In this document: positions 18,259-27,191 of the stretch, piece after piece
How the letters are laid out: each line of letters begins with the position of its first letter
How positions within the stretch are numbered: the stretch's first letter is position 1
The notes under the pieces: generated by a model
What the model was told of the DNA's origin: nothing
Seen by the model: the letters and a program-made list of their open reading frames with translations, nothing else
The model's database searches: none
Made by a program: the position numbers and the translations under genes
Origin: a virus
IMG/VR virus record: IMGVR_UViG_3300021963_000037
Span: 62,001 to 126,000 of that record
DNA length: 64,000 nucleotides
Reading direction: 5' to 3' (one strand)

Positions 18259-20475
18259 ATGGAACTAAACAAAATTACATCGTTTAAGACTTTCTCAGAA
18301 TTAAAATCTCAAAAGGATGCAGTTAAAACTGAGCAAGAAAATAAGACGAAAAGAGTTAAATCTTTAGAGAAAATCTCTTCTATTTTAGATGAATTGGAAA
18401 TCAACGATATGTCTGAATTAGACGAAGAGAAGAAAAAAGCGTTATATGCTAAACTATTTAGTGAAGATCGTGCTGAAGAAATTGAAGCAGAAATCGTTGC
18501 TAAAGGTAAAGAAAAAGATGAGTCTGACGAAGTTGGAGACCTTATAAATAAAGGTATTGCTGACGAAGTTGAAGAAGATAAAGCTGAAGATATCGAAGAC
18601 GATATTAATAAATTAGGAGAACCTAAAGAAGAAGATCCTAAAGATGGTGAAGAATTAGAATCTGAACTTGATGAGGCTAAAGTTACATTAGATGCAATGG
18701 AACCAGACGAAGAAGGTCTTGTTAAATTCTGTAAAAAGAAAGGCATCAAATGGAAAATTGTAAATATGAATGGTCCAGCTGCTAATTACCCAGAAGTTGA
18801 GTACATTGGTAAAAAGAAGGATCTTGAAACAATGATTCAAGATTTTTGGGGTAAAGATAGTGGTTTAGAAGAGTTTATCGAAGAATCTATTGTTTCTGAA
18901 GCTCGTTCTATTAATAAGATCCAAAATGACTGGACCAAAGTAACAGCTGGTATGGCTGAACTTGCTAAACAATGGAAAGCCGCTGAAGGTGATGCAAAAG
19001 CTGCATTACTTGCTAAAATGAAAGAAGAAACTGCTAAGAAAAAAGCTTTAGAAGCTGAATTAGACGATGCAGTTACTGGTAAAGATAAAGATTTGGAATT
19101 AGTAGTTACTGAAGGTAATGCTTTTACTGGAGCCTTATTTGCTGCTAGAAATAAAGGAGAGAAAACATTTGAATTTAACGGTAAAACTTATAATGTTCGT
19201 GGTTCTAAAGTTAATGAAGAAGACGATGAAGTTAAAGAAGCTGTTGAAGTTGAAGAAGGTAATGCTTTTGGAGATGCTGTTAGAAAAGCTAAAGAAGCTG
19301 GAGAGAAAGAATTTGAATTTGATGGTAAAACATACAAAGTAGAAGAAGCTTTAACTGAAGGTTCTCATGGTATGGCTAAAAGATTACTTCAAGAAATTAT
19401 TGATGGTAATACTTCAAGAGCAGAAGGTACTAAAATGTCTAAAGAGTTAGCTGCACATTTTCTAACTTGGGTTGAAAGTTCTCCATTCGGAAAGAAAAAC
19501 GGAAACTTACCATTAGATATGTTGATTAAAGCATCATTTAACTGGGGTATTGAAAGAGGTTTAGATCCTAAATTAAAAGGTGAATTATCAAAATTAAAAG
19601 AAACTGTTAAAGAATCTAATGAAATCGAAGAAGGTAATGCTTTTGGAGATGCTGTTAGAAAAGCTAAAGAAGCTGGAGAGAAGGAATTCGAATTTGACGG
19701 TAAGAAATATAAAGTTGAAGAGTCTAAACACAATCCATCTGTTAAAGTGGTTGTAGAATCTGTAAATGAAGCAAAGCAATTTGATAAAGATTATGCAGAT
19801 ATGGAAACTTCTATTAAAAGAGGTATTGGTTGGATCGATCCTGAATATACAGCAGATACTTGGGAAAATTCATCAGACACTATAGATTTTGAATTAGTAA
19901 GTTCTGAAATCTATAAAAGATTAATCAAAGCCGGTTTATTATGGACATCTGAAGATGGCGAAACAAAAGATAAACAAATAAAATCTTTAAAAGAATTAGG
20001 TATTAAAGAATCAGTTGTTAATGAAGCTGAAATTAAATCTGAAGACGAATTTAAAGATTATGCAATGACTGTTTTAAAAAAAGCATTTGGCGACGAATTT
20101 GATGAAGCTAAAGCTGGAGAAGTAGTTGATGGTATTCTTAAAAAATGTGATGGTGATTTCGGTGCAGCAGTTGGTATGTTGACAAGTTCTCTTGGAGAAT
20201 CTGTTACTAATGAAGCAATAGACACTAAATATTGGGCAGATTACAACACTGATACTTCTGGTCATGGAGATCCAGCAAACTCAATTAAATTAAAAGTTTT
20301 TGATATTGCTTTTGAAGAAGCCGTAGAATCATGGAATGATGAAGCAGATGGTGAAGAAAATCAAATCAATGACAAACAAGCTGATAAGATTGAAAGATTA
20401 GCAAAAGAATTCTTTAGAAAAGAAAAATGGATTTCAATTAATGTCATTCACGCAATGATTGCACAGGAATCCTAA
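18259..20475 (+). CDS. Large acidic repeat protein, probable head-core or packaged protein
   Basis: 738 aa, very rich in Glu, Lys, Asp and Ala, mostly helical. The N-terminal FKTFSELK is a loose capsid-targeting match. Three copies of a 30-residue module (EGNAF...A..AGEK.FEF.GK.Y.V) occur at about residues 285-315, 333-363 and 458-488. Many sites fit the T4 prohead protease rule of hydrophobic-x-Glu before Gly/Ala/Ser: VTEG, LTEG, VNEA, VSEA. It could be cut into several peptides in the maturing head, as T4 core proteins are. It ends at a strong terminator. Exact role unknown. Confidence 0.55.
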   Translation: MELNKITSFKTFSELKSQKDAVKTEQENKTKRVKSLEKISSILDELEINDMSELDEEKKKALYAKLFSEDRAEEIEAEIVAKGKEKDESDEVGDLINKGIADEVEEDKAEDIEDDINKLGEPKEEDPKDGEELESELDEAKVTLDAMEPDEEGLVKFCKKKGIKWKIVNMNGPAANYPEVEYIGKKKDLETMIQDFWGKDSGLEEFIEESIVSEARSINKIQNDWTKVTAGMAELAKQWKAAEGDAKAALLAKMKEETAKKKALEAELDDAVTGKDKDLELVVTEGNAFTGALFAARNKGEKTFEFNGKTYNVRGSKVNEEDDEVKEAVEVEEGNAFGDAVRKAKEAGEKEFEFDGKTYKVEEALTEGSHGMAKRLLQEIIDGNTSRAEGTKMSKELAAHFLTWVESSPFGKKNGNLPLDMLIKASFNWGIERGLDPKLKGELSKLKETVKESNEIEEGNAFGDAVRKAKEAGEKEFEFDGKKYKVEESKHNPSVKVVVESVNEAKQFDKDYADMETSIKRGIGWIDPEYTADTWENSSDTIDFELVSSEIYKRLIKAGLLWTSEDGETKDKQIKSLKELGIKESVVNEAEIKSEDEFKDYAMTVLKKAFGDEFDEAKAGEVVDGILKKCDGDFGAAVGMLTSSLGESVTNEAIDTKYWADYNTDTSGHGDPANSIKLKVFDIAFEEAVESWNDEADGEENQINDKQADKIERLAKEFFRKEKWISINVIHAMIAQES
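19111..19201 (+). repeat. EGNAF module, copy 1
   Basis: First and most diverged copy, beginning GAAGGTAATGCTTTT; encodes EGNAFTGALFAARNKGEKTF and a following beta hairpin. Confidence 0.7.
19255..19345 (+). repeat. EGNAF module, copy 2
   Basis: Nearly the same DNA as copy 3 for its first 50 bases, starting GAAGGTAATGCTTTTGGAGA; encodes EGNAFGDAVRKAKEAGEKEF. Confidence 0.8.
19630..19720 (+). repeat. EGNAF module, copy 3
   Basis: In-frame direct repeat of copy 2, with mostly third-position changes in its second half, showing an old duplication under protein-level selection or one partly homogenised. Confidence 0.8.
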
Positions 20476-20494
20476 TAAAATAGAATAAATATTA

Positions 20495-20525
20495 GACCTG
20501 AGTATAAAACACTCGGGTCTTTTTT
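20495..20525 (+). terminator. Intrinsic terminator after the 18259 gene
   Basis: Stem GACCTGAGT / ACTCGGGTC (one wobble pair), 7-nt loop, followed by six T. Confidence 0.85.
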
Positions 20526-20532
20526 GAATATT

Positions 20533-21813
20533 ATGAAACTATACAACTACAACGAATTCTTACTAGAAAAATGGAACTCAAAGTTTCCATCATTGGTAAT
20601 GGAAGGTGGAGCAGCAGGTCATATGATGCATCCATTTGATGATAACTCATTGACTTTCGGAGATATGAAACATTTAATCGATTCTGCTTTGCAAGGTCGT
20701 TTAGATTTTGAAGAGGCTCCAACTGAAAAAACTGATGGACAAAACTTATTTGTTACAGTTACTGCAGCAGGTAAAGTTTTATTTGCTAGAAATAAAGGTC
20801 AAATGGCTAACCCAATTGATTTAAGCTCAATCACTTCGATGTTCAAGGATCACCCTTCAGCTGGAGTAAGAGATACATTCACTTATGCAGCAAGTGACTT
20901 AGCAAGTGCTTTAGGATCACTAAAGGGTACAGATATAGAAGACTTCAATGACGGTAAATCATTTATGAATATGGAGTTAATTTATTCTGGAAATTCAAAT
21001 GTAATTAATTATGACCGTGACGTTATTCAATTCCATGGTATTGTTCATACTGATGGAGCTGGAAATCAAATAGGTTCTGATTCTAGTGTAGCTAGAAAAG
21101 TACAAGCTGCTCTTAATAAAGTAACAGCTGACGTACAAAAGACATTTAAAATTATTCCTCCACAAGATTTGCAGATTGGAAAAACTGTAAACTTTGACGA
21201 GAAAAAGAAATACTTTTTAGATAAAGTTATTGCATTACAAAACACTTATAAATTATCTGATTCAGATCCTGTATCTAAATACCATGAAATGTGGTGGACC
21301 GAATTAATTGCTAAAACTTTCTCTAATTTAGATACAATCACACAAGCTGGATTGGTACAAAGATGGGCGTTTGATGACAAGAAAACATTAAACATGAGAG
21401 ATGTTAGTAAACAAATTGGAGATAGTGAATATAAAAAACTACAAGAATTTGAAAAAACTGATGCTAAAAAGAAATATAAAGAAAACATCATGCCATTCGA
21501 AAATATCTTTCTTGAATTAGGTTCAGTAGTATTAAAGAATGTTTCAAATTTATTAGCAGCAAACCCAGATCAAGAGATGCAGAGACTTCACAATCAAATT
21601 AGAACTGAAGCTGACAAAATCAAACAAAACGGAGACCTTTCACAAATTTCAAAAGTTGAATCAGAATTGGCACGTTTAGAAAGAATTGGCGGAATCGATT
21701 CAATTATTCCAAGTGAAGGTTTAGTTTTTAAATTTAAAGGTAAATTGTACAAATTAACCGGTACATTCGCTGCAATAAATCAATTAATGGGTATTATAAA
21801 ATACGGAAGATAA
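20533..21813 (+). CDS. Capsid-targeted RNA-ligase-family nucleotidyltransferase
   Basis: 426 aa from ATG 20533; an upstream in-frame TTG lies in the terminator's T-run. The N-terminus MKLYNYNEFLLEKW resembles the capsid-targeting motif, followed by a possible cleavage site LVME/GG. The ligase superfamily motifs are in order: motif I EKTDGQN (nucleophile Lys about 66), a following Arg, motif III-like MNMELIYSG (about 148), motif IV EGLVFKF (about 396) and motif V YKLTG (about 405). Such enzymes adenylylate themselves and join RNA or DNA ends. Position and motif suggest it is packaged in the head and enters with the DNA, perhaps to repair cleaved host or phage RNA. Substrate unknown. Confidence 0.7.
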   Translation: MKLYNYNEFLLEKWNSKFPSLVMEGGAAGHMMHPFDDNSLTFGDMKHLIDSALQGRLDFEEAPTEKTDGQNLFVTVTAAGKVLFARNKGQMANPIDLSSITSMFKDHPSAGVRDTFTYAASDLASALGSLKGTDIEDFNDGKSFMNMELIYSGNSNVINYDRDVIQFHGIVHTDGAGNQIGSDSSVARKVQAALNKVTADVQKTFKIIPPQDLQIGKTVNFDEKKKYFLDKVIALQNTYKLSDSDPVSKYHEMWWTELIAKTFSNLDTITQAGLVQRWAFDDKKTLNMRDVSKQIGDSEYKKLQEFEKTDAKKKYKENIMPFENIFLELGSVVLKNVSNLLAANPDQEMQRLHNQIRTEADKIKQNGDLSQISKVESELARLERIGGIDSIIPSEGLVFKFKGKLYKLTGTFAAINQLMGIIKYGR

Positions 21814-21814
21814 A

Positions 21815-23668
21815 ATGGCACTACAAAAACTTAGAGATTTCTATCAATCTTCGAACACTGAAGTATTCAATGACTTAATGAAGAATAAAGTTGTTGTGTC
21901 AGAAAAGATAGCAGCACCGTCTCTTTATGTTAGAAGAGGTTTAAATGGTTTTGAATTTTTTAAAAATGGAACCAGCGAAGAGCTATCGATTGTTGATAGA
22001 ACTTTAGTATCTTTGTATGAAACTGCAATTAAATATTTCCAAGGACTTTCTCCAGAAATTAAACAATCGATGCCAATTGATTGGAAATTTGGATTTGAGT
22101 ATCTTCCGGAAGCAGATGCATCGCCTTTAAATTATGATTCAGTTCCATTAAACTATTTAATACTTACACATATCCAAGTTACTGGAGATAATGGTAAACC
22201 TAGAAAGATTATCAATGATACACATGTCCTAAATAAATGGGCAAAAACTTTTGAGGTTCAACAACCACCTGTTCTTTTTGAAGGAATGTTAGATGTAAAT
22301 CAACAAACCAGATTAAGAGATTTGGTATCTATGAGTAACGAACAATACCAAAAAGAATTCTCTGACAAATCTTTTACAAGAGAAGCATTTCATATCTTTA
22401 ATAGTAATTTATCAAAATCTACATTAAATGATAATTTAGATAAAGAAATTGATGGTTTAATTATCTCATTTGTAGAAGGTACAAAAATCAAATCATTTAA
22501 AATGGAAGCCTTTGATCGTGTAAATGAATCAAAGGATGATAGAGAGTCTAGCCATATGTATCAGATCACAATGGTTGACTTATTAGAATTCTTAAATGAT
22601 TTTAATTTAGACGAAATTGAATTAAACGAGGAGAACTCGGATTTACGATACATTGAATTAGTTTCAGCTGTCTACAATCAATATCTAAACAAAAACGCAT
22701 TTAAATATGTTGGAGCTAAATTTGATTCAGCTAGCTTTGCTACTGCAGAATGCTTCCAACTTAATACACAATATATTAAGAACGAAACAACATTAAAGTA
22801 TCTTGAGAACAATGTTCTTGCTGAGCTTTATAAAATTGTTGTTGGTAGTTTAAGAAAGAAACGAGTTAAAGAGAGTTCAATTATTACTGGACTTTTATTT
22901 ACTCAATTAAATGAAATCGTAGAAAAGATCGAACAAAAAATCTTTGTTGAAAATGCTGATGAACATGCAGTATATGATTTCAAAAATTATATCATTCATG
23001 ACAGAGTAGCAAACAGTCAAAAAATTACTGAAGCTCTTAAGATTGATTATCCTGCACAAGGAAAAGAGAAAGTAAATATCTTTGTTGGTAGATTCCAACC
23101 TTTTACTTTAGGACATGTTAAAGTTTTAGAAACTCTTTATAAACAAAACGGTTTTCCAGTTATAGTATTCTTAGTTAAAGCAAAAACTGTTAAGAAAGAG
23201 GATGCTGTTAAACGTCCTTATGATGTTGAAACACAAATTGAAATGTTTAACAATGTACAGAGAGAATACAAATTCTTAAAGCAAGTTATTGTTGTTCCTT
23301 CTGCTGCAATTGATGTTATGTTCAATCAACTTAGACCAAATTACGAACCAGTTCTTTGGGGTACCGGAACTGACCGAATGAAAGCATATGGATATATGGT
23401 TAATAATGACAAGTATCGTGATGAACTTGGAGTTTTACCAGAATTTGGTTTATATGAAATCCAAAGAGGAGATGATGATATTTCCGCAACAAAAGTTAGA
23501 CAATCTTTACTTGATAACAACGTTAAAGAATTTAACAAAATGACCCCAAACTCGCTTCACTCTATGTTTAATGACCTTAAACAAAAATTAGAGACTTCTA
23601 TTGCTAATGAATCAGTAGAACATGATGAAGAGTTTTTAACATTCGAACAATTTATAAATAAGATATAA
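21815..23668 (+). CDS. Fusion: ligase-like N-domain and NMN-adenylyltransferase-like C-domain
   Basis: 617 aa. The first 240 residues look like a second ligase-fold domain: EKIAAPSLYV in place of KxDG (Lys kept, Asp-Gly replaced), FGFEYL as motif III, DGLIISF as motif IV and KSFKME as motif V. After a helical middle comes a nucleotidyltransferase of the NMNAT type, with VGRFQPFTLGH (about 423-433) and ISATKVRQSLL (about 555). It ends LTFEQFINKI, a capsid-targeting-like motif at the C-terminus. A ligase-like plus NMNAT pair suggests NAD or RNA-end chemistry, perhaps NAD restoration on infection; this is inference. Starts 1 nt after the ligase stop. Confidence 0.7.
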   Translation: MALQKLRDFYQSSNTEVFNDLMKNKVVVSEKIAAPSLYVRRGLNGFEFFKNGTSEELSIVDRTLVSLYETAIKYFQGLSPEIKQSMPIDWKFGFEYLPEADASPLNYDSVPLNYLILTHIQVTGDNGKPRKIINDTHVLNKWAKTFEVQQPPVLFEGMLDVNQQTRLRDLVSMSNEQYQKEFSDKSFTREAFHIFNSNLSKSTLNDNLDKEIDGLIISFVEGTKIKSFKMEAFDRVNESKDDRESSHMYQITMVDLLEFLNDFNLDEIELNEENSDLRYIELVSAVYNQYLNKNAFKYVGAKFDSASFATAECFQLNTQYIKNETTLKYLENNVLAELYKIVVGSLRKKRVKESSIITGLLFTQLNEIVEKIEQKIFVENADEHAVYDFKNYIIHDRVANSQKITEALKIDYPAQGKEKVNIFVGRFQPFTLGHVKVLETLYKQNGFPVIVFLVKAKTVKKEDAVKRPYDVETQIEMFNNVQREYKFLKQVIVVPSAAIDVMFNQLRPNYEPVLWGTGTDRMKAYGYMVNNDKYRDELGVLPEFGLYEIQRGDDDISATKVRQSLLDNNVKEFNKMTPNSLHSMFNDLKQKLETSIANESVEHDEEFLTFEQFINKI

Positions 23669-24777
23669 TGGCACAAACAAACGGAGACATTAGAGCAAGA
23701 TTTGCTGCAGCGTTATCAGCATTAGAAGAACTTAATGAAGGTTCTGAAATTCCAGTTTCTATCGGTAGAGATGTAATTGGAACAGTAAAACCAAACGATA
23801 CCGATACTATCGATCATCTTAAAAGTCTAGTAAATTCATCAGCTTCTAAAGAAACAATTATTAATTTTCTTTTAGGAATTGGTTATCCTGCTGACCAAGC
23901 AGAAATATTGTTTACAATTATTTCTAGAAACAATGATTTATCATCGTTTGTTAGTTATATTCAAAATAGAACAGTAACAATATCAAGTTTACTTGGTAAA
24001 GTCTCAGATTCAAATAGTATTAATTCAAGTATTGGAGTACCCGGAAAAGCATCTGCTGGTTTTTATGGTATGTCATGGAGAACTTCTCCGCCAATGGGAC
24101 CTGGTGAAGTATGGTTAAGTACTATATTGGCAGGCGGTAGAAGACCTAATGGATCTGAAAAGGGAGATGTTATTGTTGATGGTACCGAATTAGAAGTTAA
24201 AGGTCCAAATGGACGTTTAATTGGTCAAAGTGGATATGGCGATGCTAAACAAATGAGAGTTCATTTTTATAATGCAATGACCAATGTTGCTGCTAATTTA
24301 GGACATACTGATTTTACTGCTATTGATAGTGGTAAAGACAACTTTTGGAATGTTGGTAAAAAATCTGGAGAAGGAATTGAAATTAATCTAAAAGCAATTT
24401 CTAAATTAAATAAAGGTTTCTCTTCTAAAGAAATGTTAATGATTTCTGCTGAAATTATTGGAGCATTTAAAAATTACCTACTTAATTTAGATGTTTCTAA
24501 ATATTCTGGAGTATTAGCAAACTGTATTGGTAAAGATGGTTCTATTAATACTAGTAAATGGCATGCTGAAATACTACCAATGTATTTTGAATATTATCAA
24601 TCTCATGAGCTATTTAATTATATTGCGTTTACCAGAGAAGATGGTAGATTTTTATTAATTGATGCTTCTACATTTAGAGATGCTTATAATAAGGGTCTAA
24701 TTAATTTTACAGCAGCTCCAAGTTTTACTAATGGAGCGGGTTCTCAAGGTGGAACTTATGGCATAACTATAAAATAA
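23668..24777 (+). CDS. PD-(D/E)xK nuclease-like protein in the packaged cluster
   Basis: 369 aa; its ATG overlaps the preceding stop (TAATG). The centre has GPGEVWLSTILAG and then GDVIVDGTELEVKG (about 166-179), an Asp, spacer, Glu-x-Lys arrangement typical of restriction-like nucleases. The N-terminus RFAAALSALEELNEG is helical and has a possible LNE/G prohead-protease site, though it is not a clear targeting motif. It may attack host DNA or a competing element. No DNA-binding domain recognised. Nuclease fold likely; target unknown. Confidence 0.55.
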   Translation: MAQTNGDIRARFAAALSALEELNEGSEIPVSIGRDVIGTVKPNDTDTIDHLKSLVNSSASKETIINFLLGIGYPADQAEILFTIISRNNDLSSFVSYIQNRTVTISSLLGKVSDSNSINSSIGVPGKASAGFYGMSWRTSPPMGPGEVWLSTILAGGRRPNGSEKGDVIVDGTELEVKGPNGRLIGQSGYGDAKQMRVHFYNAMTNVAANLGHTDFTAIDSGKDNFWNVGKKSGEGIEINLKAISKLNKGFSSKEMLMISAEIIGAFKNYLLNLDVSKYSGVLANCIGKDGSINTSKWHAEILPMYFEYYQSHELFNYIAFTREDGRFLLIDASTFRDAYNKGLINFTAAPSFTNGAGSQGGTYGITIK

Positions 24778-24782
24778 TCTGA

Positions 24783-24789
24783 TATATAG
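24783..24789 (+). promoter_or_regulatory. Late-type promoter box (TATATAG)
   Basis: GATATATAGAAT, 23 nt before the ATG at 24813. Confidence 0.5.
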
Positions 24790-24812
24790 AATATAAAAAT
24801 AAGAATTTAAGA

Positions 24813-26165
24813 ATGAATTTCGACGATTTTTTACAATCACTTAACGAATCTGAATCAGTAAATGAAGCAGGAATTGTCCTAAAAAGACAATATACTGAAG
24901 CTCATCCTGCTAAAACTGCATCTAAAACAGCGGTTATTCGTAATAAAGTTATTGAAGCCATCAAAGATGGTAAATTAACTAAAGAGGAATTTAACCTAAT
25001 TTTGACTAAAGTTTCTGAAGACCAAAAAAGATGGTTAAAAAGAAATTCTAGTCTTTTTAATGTTTCTGAAGACGGTGTTACATTGTCAAAAGCAGGACTT
25101 AAAATATATAATGAGCTTACAAAAGAAAATAAAATACAAAATAAACCTAGATTTGAAATGAAAAGATTAGTTGAATCATTCTCAGAATTTGTTGAGAATT
25201 TAAACAATGACCATATTAATGAGGCATTTGCATCTTCAAAGCTTGCAAGTCTTTTGACTGGCGGCGCAAAAATGCCAAAGGATCTTCCAGGAGCATTCTA
25301 TAATATGTCACAATTAGCACTTGATAAAATTCAAGATGTTGATATTATTGAAATGGATCCAGAAACTGCTAAAAAAGAAAAAAGAGCTAACGCTGTATAT
25401 TTCTATTTTACAACAAATGAAAAAGAGAATCCATATACTCAACAAGATTGGGGTACAAGAACAATTCCAGCAAATACTCTATTAGCTATCACTAATGGTC
25501 AAAATGAATGGATGAATGCTGAATGGTCAAGCAGATATGGTAGATCATCAAGCAGAACTTTAAAAGTAACTAAAAGAGATGATTCTGCTGGTATTTCAAA
25601 ATCTTCTGCAAACTCTAGTTACGGTTCTAAAATCTCAAGCTTAAAACAAGTTGTTGAACTTGCTGATAGAGCATATTGTTTAGATTTAGATATTCTTAGA
25701 GCAAGGTATTCTACAAGAGCTTTAAAAGATGAAAGATATGCTGCTAAAAAAGGAGCTGTTGCATTCCAAACTGATAAAGATTTTAAAGCAGAAAACTTAA
25801 AGAGATACAATGAAATTTTAGCTACTAAAGCAGCTGCATTACCATTAGATTCTCTAGTTGCAAACGCTATTGATACAATCGCTGGTCAAATCAAAGATGG
25901 TTTATCTAAAGGTTTAAAAGGAAGATACGATGAACTTATTGTTGGATTAGATCCAAAAGGAAGAGAAGTTAAAATGAACGATGCTGCAAATCTAATGAGA
26001 AATATCTTAGATGAATATTCTAGATATTGTGGAGATGCTGCAAATCAAGAAAAAGAAGTAGCTGCAGGTTACGGTGGTTCTTACTACGAAGGTAGCATGA
26101 AACAACGCGCTAAAAATCTTCAAGATTACATGAAGAAAATTGACAACCTAAACTACGCTTGGTAA
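24813..26165 (+). CDS. Capsid-targeted protein of unknown function (450 aa)
   Basis: The N-terminus MNFDDFLQSLNESESVNEAG carries a targeting-like FDDFL segment and possible prohead-protease sites LNE/S and VNE/A. A second such segment is internal: SFSEFVENLNNDHINEAF (about 120-138), with INE/A. The rest is helical and charged; residues 150-260 are mixed and carry a Ser-Arg-Tyr-rich stretch (SSRYGRSSSRTLK). No catalytic motif recognised. Own late-type promoter box. The two segments suggest processing into a mature protein starting near residue 137. Confidence 0.55.
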   Translation: MNFDDFLQSLNESESVNEAGIVLKRQYTEAHPAKTASKTAVIRNKVIEAIKDGKLTKEEFNLILTKVSEDQKRWLKRNSSLFNVSEDGVTLSKAGLKIYNELTKENKIQNKPRFEMKRLVESFSEFVENLNNDHINEAFASSKLASLLTGGAKMPKDLPGAFYNMSQLALDKIQDVDIIEMDPETAKKEKRANAVYFYFTTNEKENPYTQQDWGTRTIPANTLLAITNGQNEWMNAEWSSRYGRSSSRTLKVTKRDDSAGISKSSANSSYGSKISSLKQVVELADRAYCLDLDILRARYSTRALKDERYAAKKGAVAFQTDKDFKAENLKRYNEILATKAAALPLDSLVANAIDTIAGQIKDGLSKGLKGRYDELIVGLDPKGREVKMNDAANLMRNILDEYSRYCGDAANQEKEVAAGYGGSYYEGSMKQRAKNLQDYMKKIDNLNYAW

Positions 26166-26169
26166 TAAT

Positions 26170-26715
26170 ATGAAACATGTACAACTATACGAACAATTCG
26201 TAACTGAAAAAGCATACCAATTGACTGGAATTTACGGTGCAAAAGGTATTATTGGAAAAGTTCTATTTGCTTTTAAGAAAGAAATCGAACGAATTAAATA
26301 CGAAGGAGATGCTGACTCAACTTTAGCAGAACTTAACGATGTTTGGACCAAATGGGCTGATAAAGACGGCGCAAAAATCATCGAACAGGAAGTAATGAAA
26401 GTTGTTAAAGACAAGGAAGCTATTGTTTATATAGTTGCAACTTTATCTGAAGCTCAATGGATCGCAGATGTAGTTAATAGATTAAACACACCGACTGGTA
26501 CAGAACTTTTTGTTTCTTTAAATAACGATTTCGTAATTAATGTTGGTTTTGCGGATGATGTTGATGGAGATAAATTCTCTAGAAAACTTGATGGTATGAC
26601 AAACACTGCGGTTCCAGTAAGTATAACTGAAATTGTTGGATCTTTCGATTCTGCAGTAGGTTATAATAATGTTGAAATCAGAAAGAGCATCTTTTTATCA
26701 ATAGATGCAAAATAA
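26170..26715 (+). CDS. Small capsid-targeted protein of unknown function
   Basis: 181 aa. The N-terminus MKHVQLYEQFVTEKAY is a strong match to the capsid-targeting pattern (aromatic-E-x-F-[IVL]-x-E). The rest is an alpha/beta domain with no motif that I recognise. It follows the 24813 gene by 4 nt and is likely co-transcribed and co-packaged. Like T4 internal proteins, it could act on the host soon after ejection. Confidence 0.55.
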   Translation: MKHVQLYEQFVTEKAYQLTGIYGAKGIIGKVLFAFKKEIERIKYEGDADSTLAELNDVWTKWADKDGAKIIEQEVMKVVKDKEAIVYIVATLSEAQWIADVVNRLNTPTGTELFVSLNNDFVINVGFADDVDGDKFSRKLDGMTNTAVPVSITEIVGSFDSAVGYNNVEIRKSIFLSIDAK

Positions 26716-26723
26716 TTTATAAG

Positions 26724-27191
26724 ATGCCTGCAACAAGCAAATCACAACAAAGACTAATGGGAGCAGCATATGCCGTAAAAGCCGGATATATGCTGCTTTC
26801 TGATGTTTCTGCAGAATACCAAGACAAAGTAAAGGACTTGACACTTTCAATGACTTTAAAACAACTTAAAGATTTTGCAGAAACTCCACATGAAGGACTT
26901 CCTGAGACTGTTGAAGAATCTAGTTTAGGATTTGCAACAAATACTGGTGGACCACAAAGTACTTTTATGCCAGGTGCTGGAATGGGAGCTATTAAACTTC
27001 CAAATATGGGAACTGGAGAAATAGGTTCTGGTGATGTTCCAAAAGGAGCTGGTTGGGCAGAAGACGAATACGAGAAAGAGAAAAAGAAAAAGAAAAGAAG
27101 AGAACAACTTCAAAAGAAAACTGAAAAACCAGTAAAAACATTTGAACAGTTTATTTTCGAAAAACTTAATCCATCTATAAAGGACAAATAA
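26724..27191 (+). CDS. DUF3008-like small protein with C-terminal capsid-targeting motif
   Basis: 155 aa. The start MPATSKSQQRLMGAAYAVKAG matches the short SKxQQ...A..AKxG motif of the DUF3008 family and of many phage proteins of unknown role. A Gly/Pro-rich middle and a run of Glu and Lys follow, then VKTFEQFIFEKLN near the C-terminus, a near-perfect capsid-targeting motif at the opposite end from usual. Probably packaged. Confidence 0.55.
   Translation: MPATSKSQQRLMGAAYAVKAGYMLLSDVSAEYQDKVKDLTLSMTLKQLKDFAETPHEGLPETVEESSLGFATNTGGPQSTFMPGAGMGAIKLPNMGTGEIGSGDVPKGAGWAEDEYEKEKKKKKRREQLQKKTEKPVKTFEQFIFEKLNPSIKDK

Noticed and set aside
20524-20532. TTG start for the ligase-like gene
   Set aside because: It lies in the T-run of an intrinsic terminator; ATG 20533 begins directly with the capsid-targeting motif.
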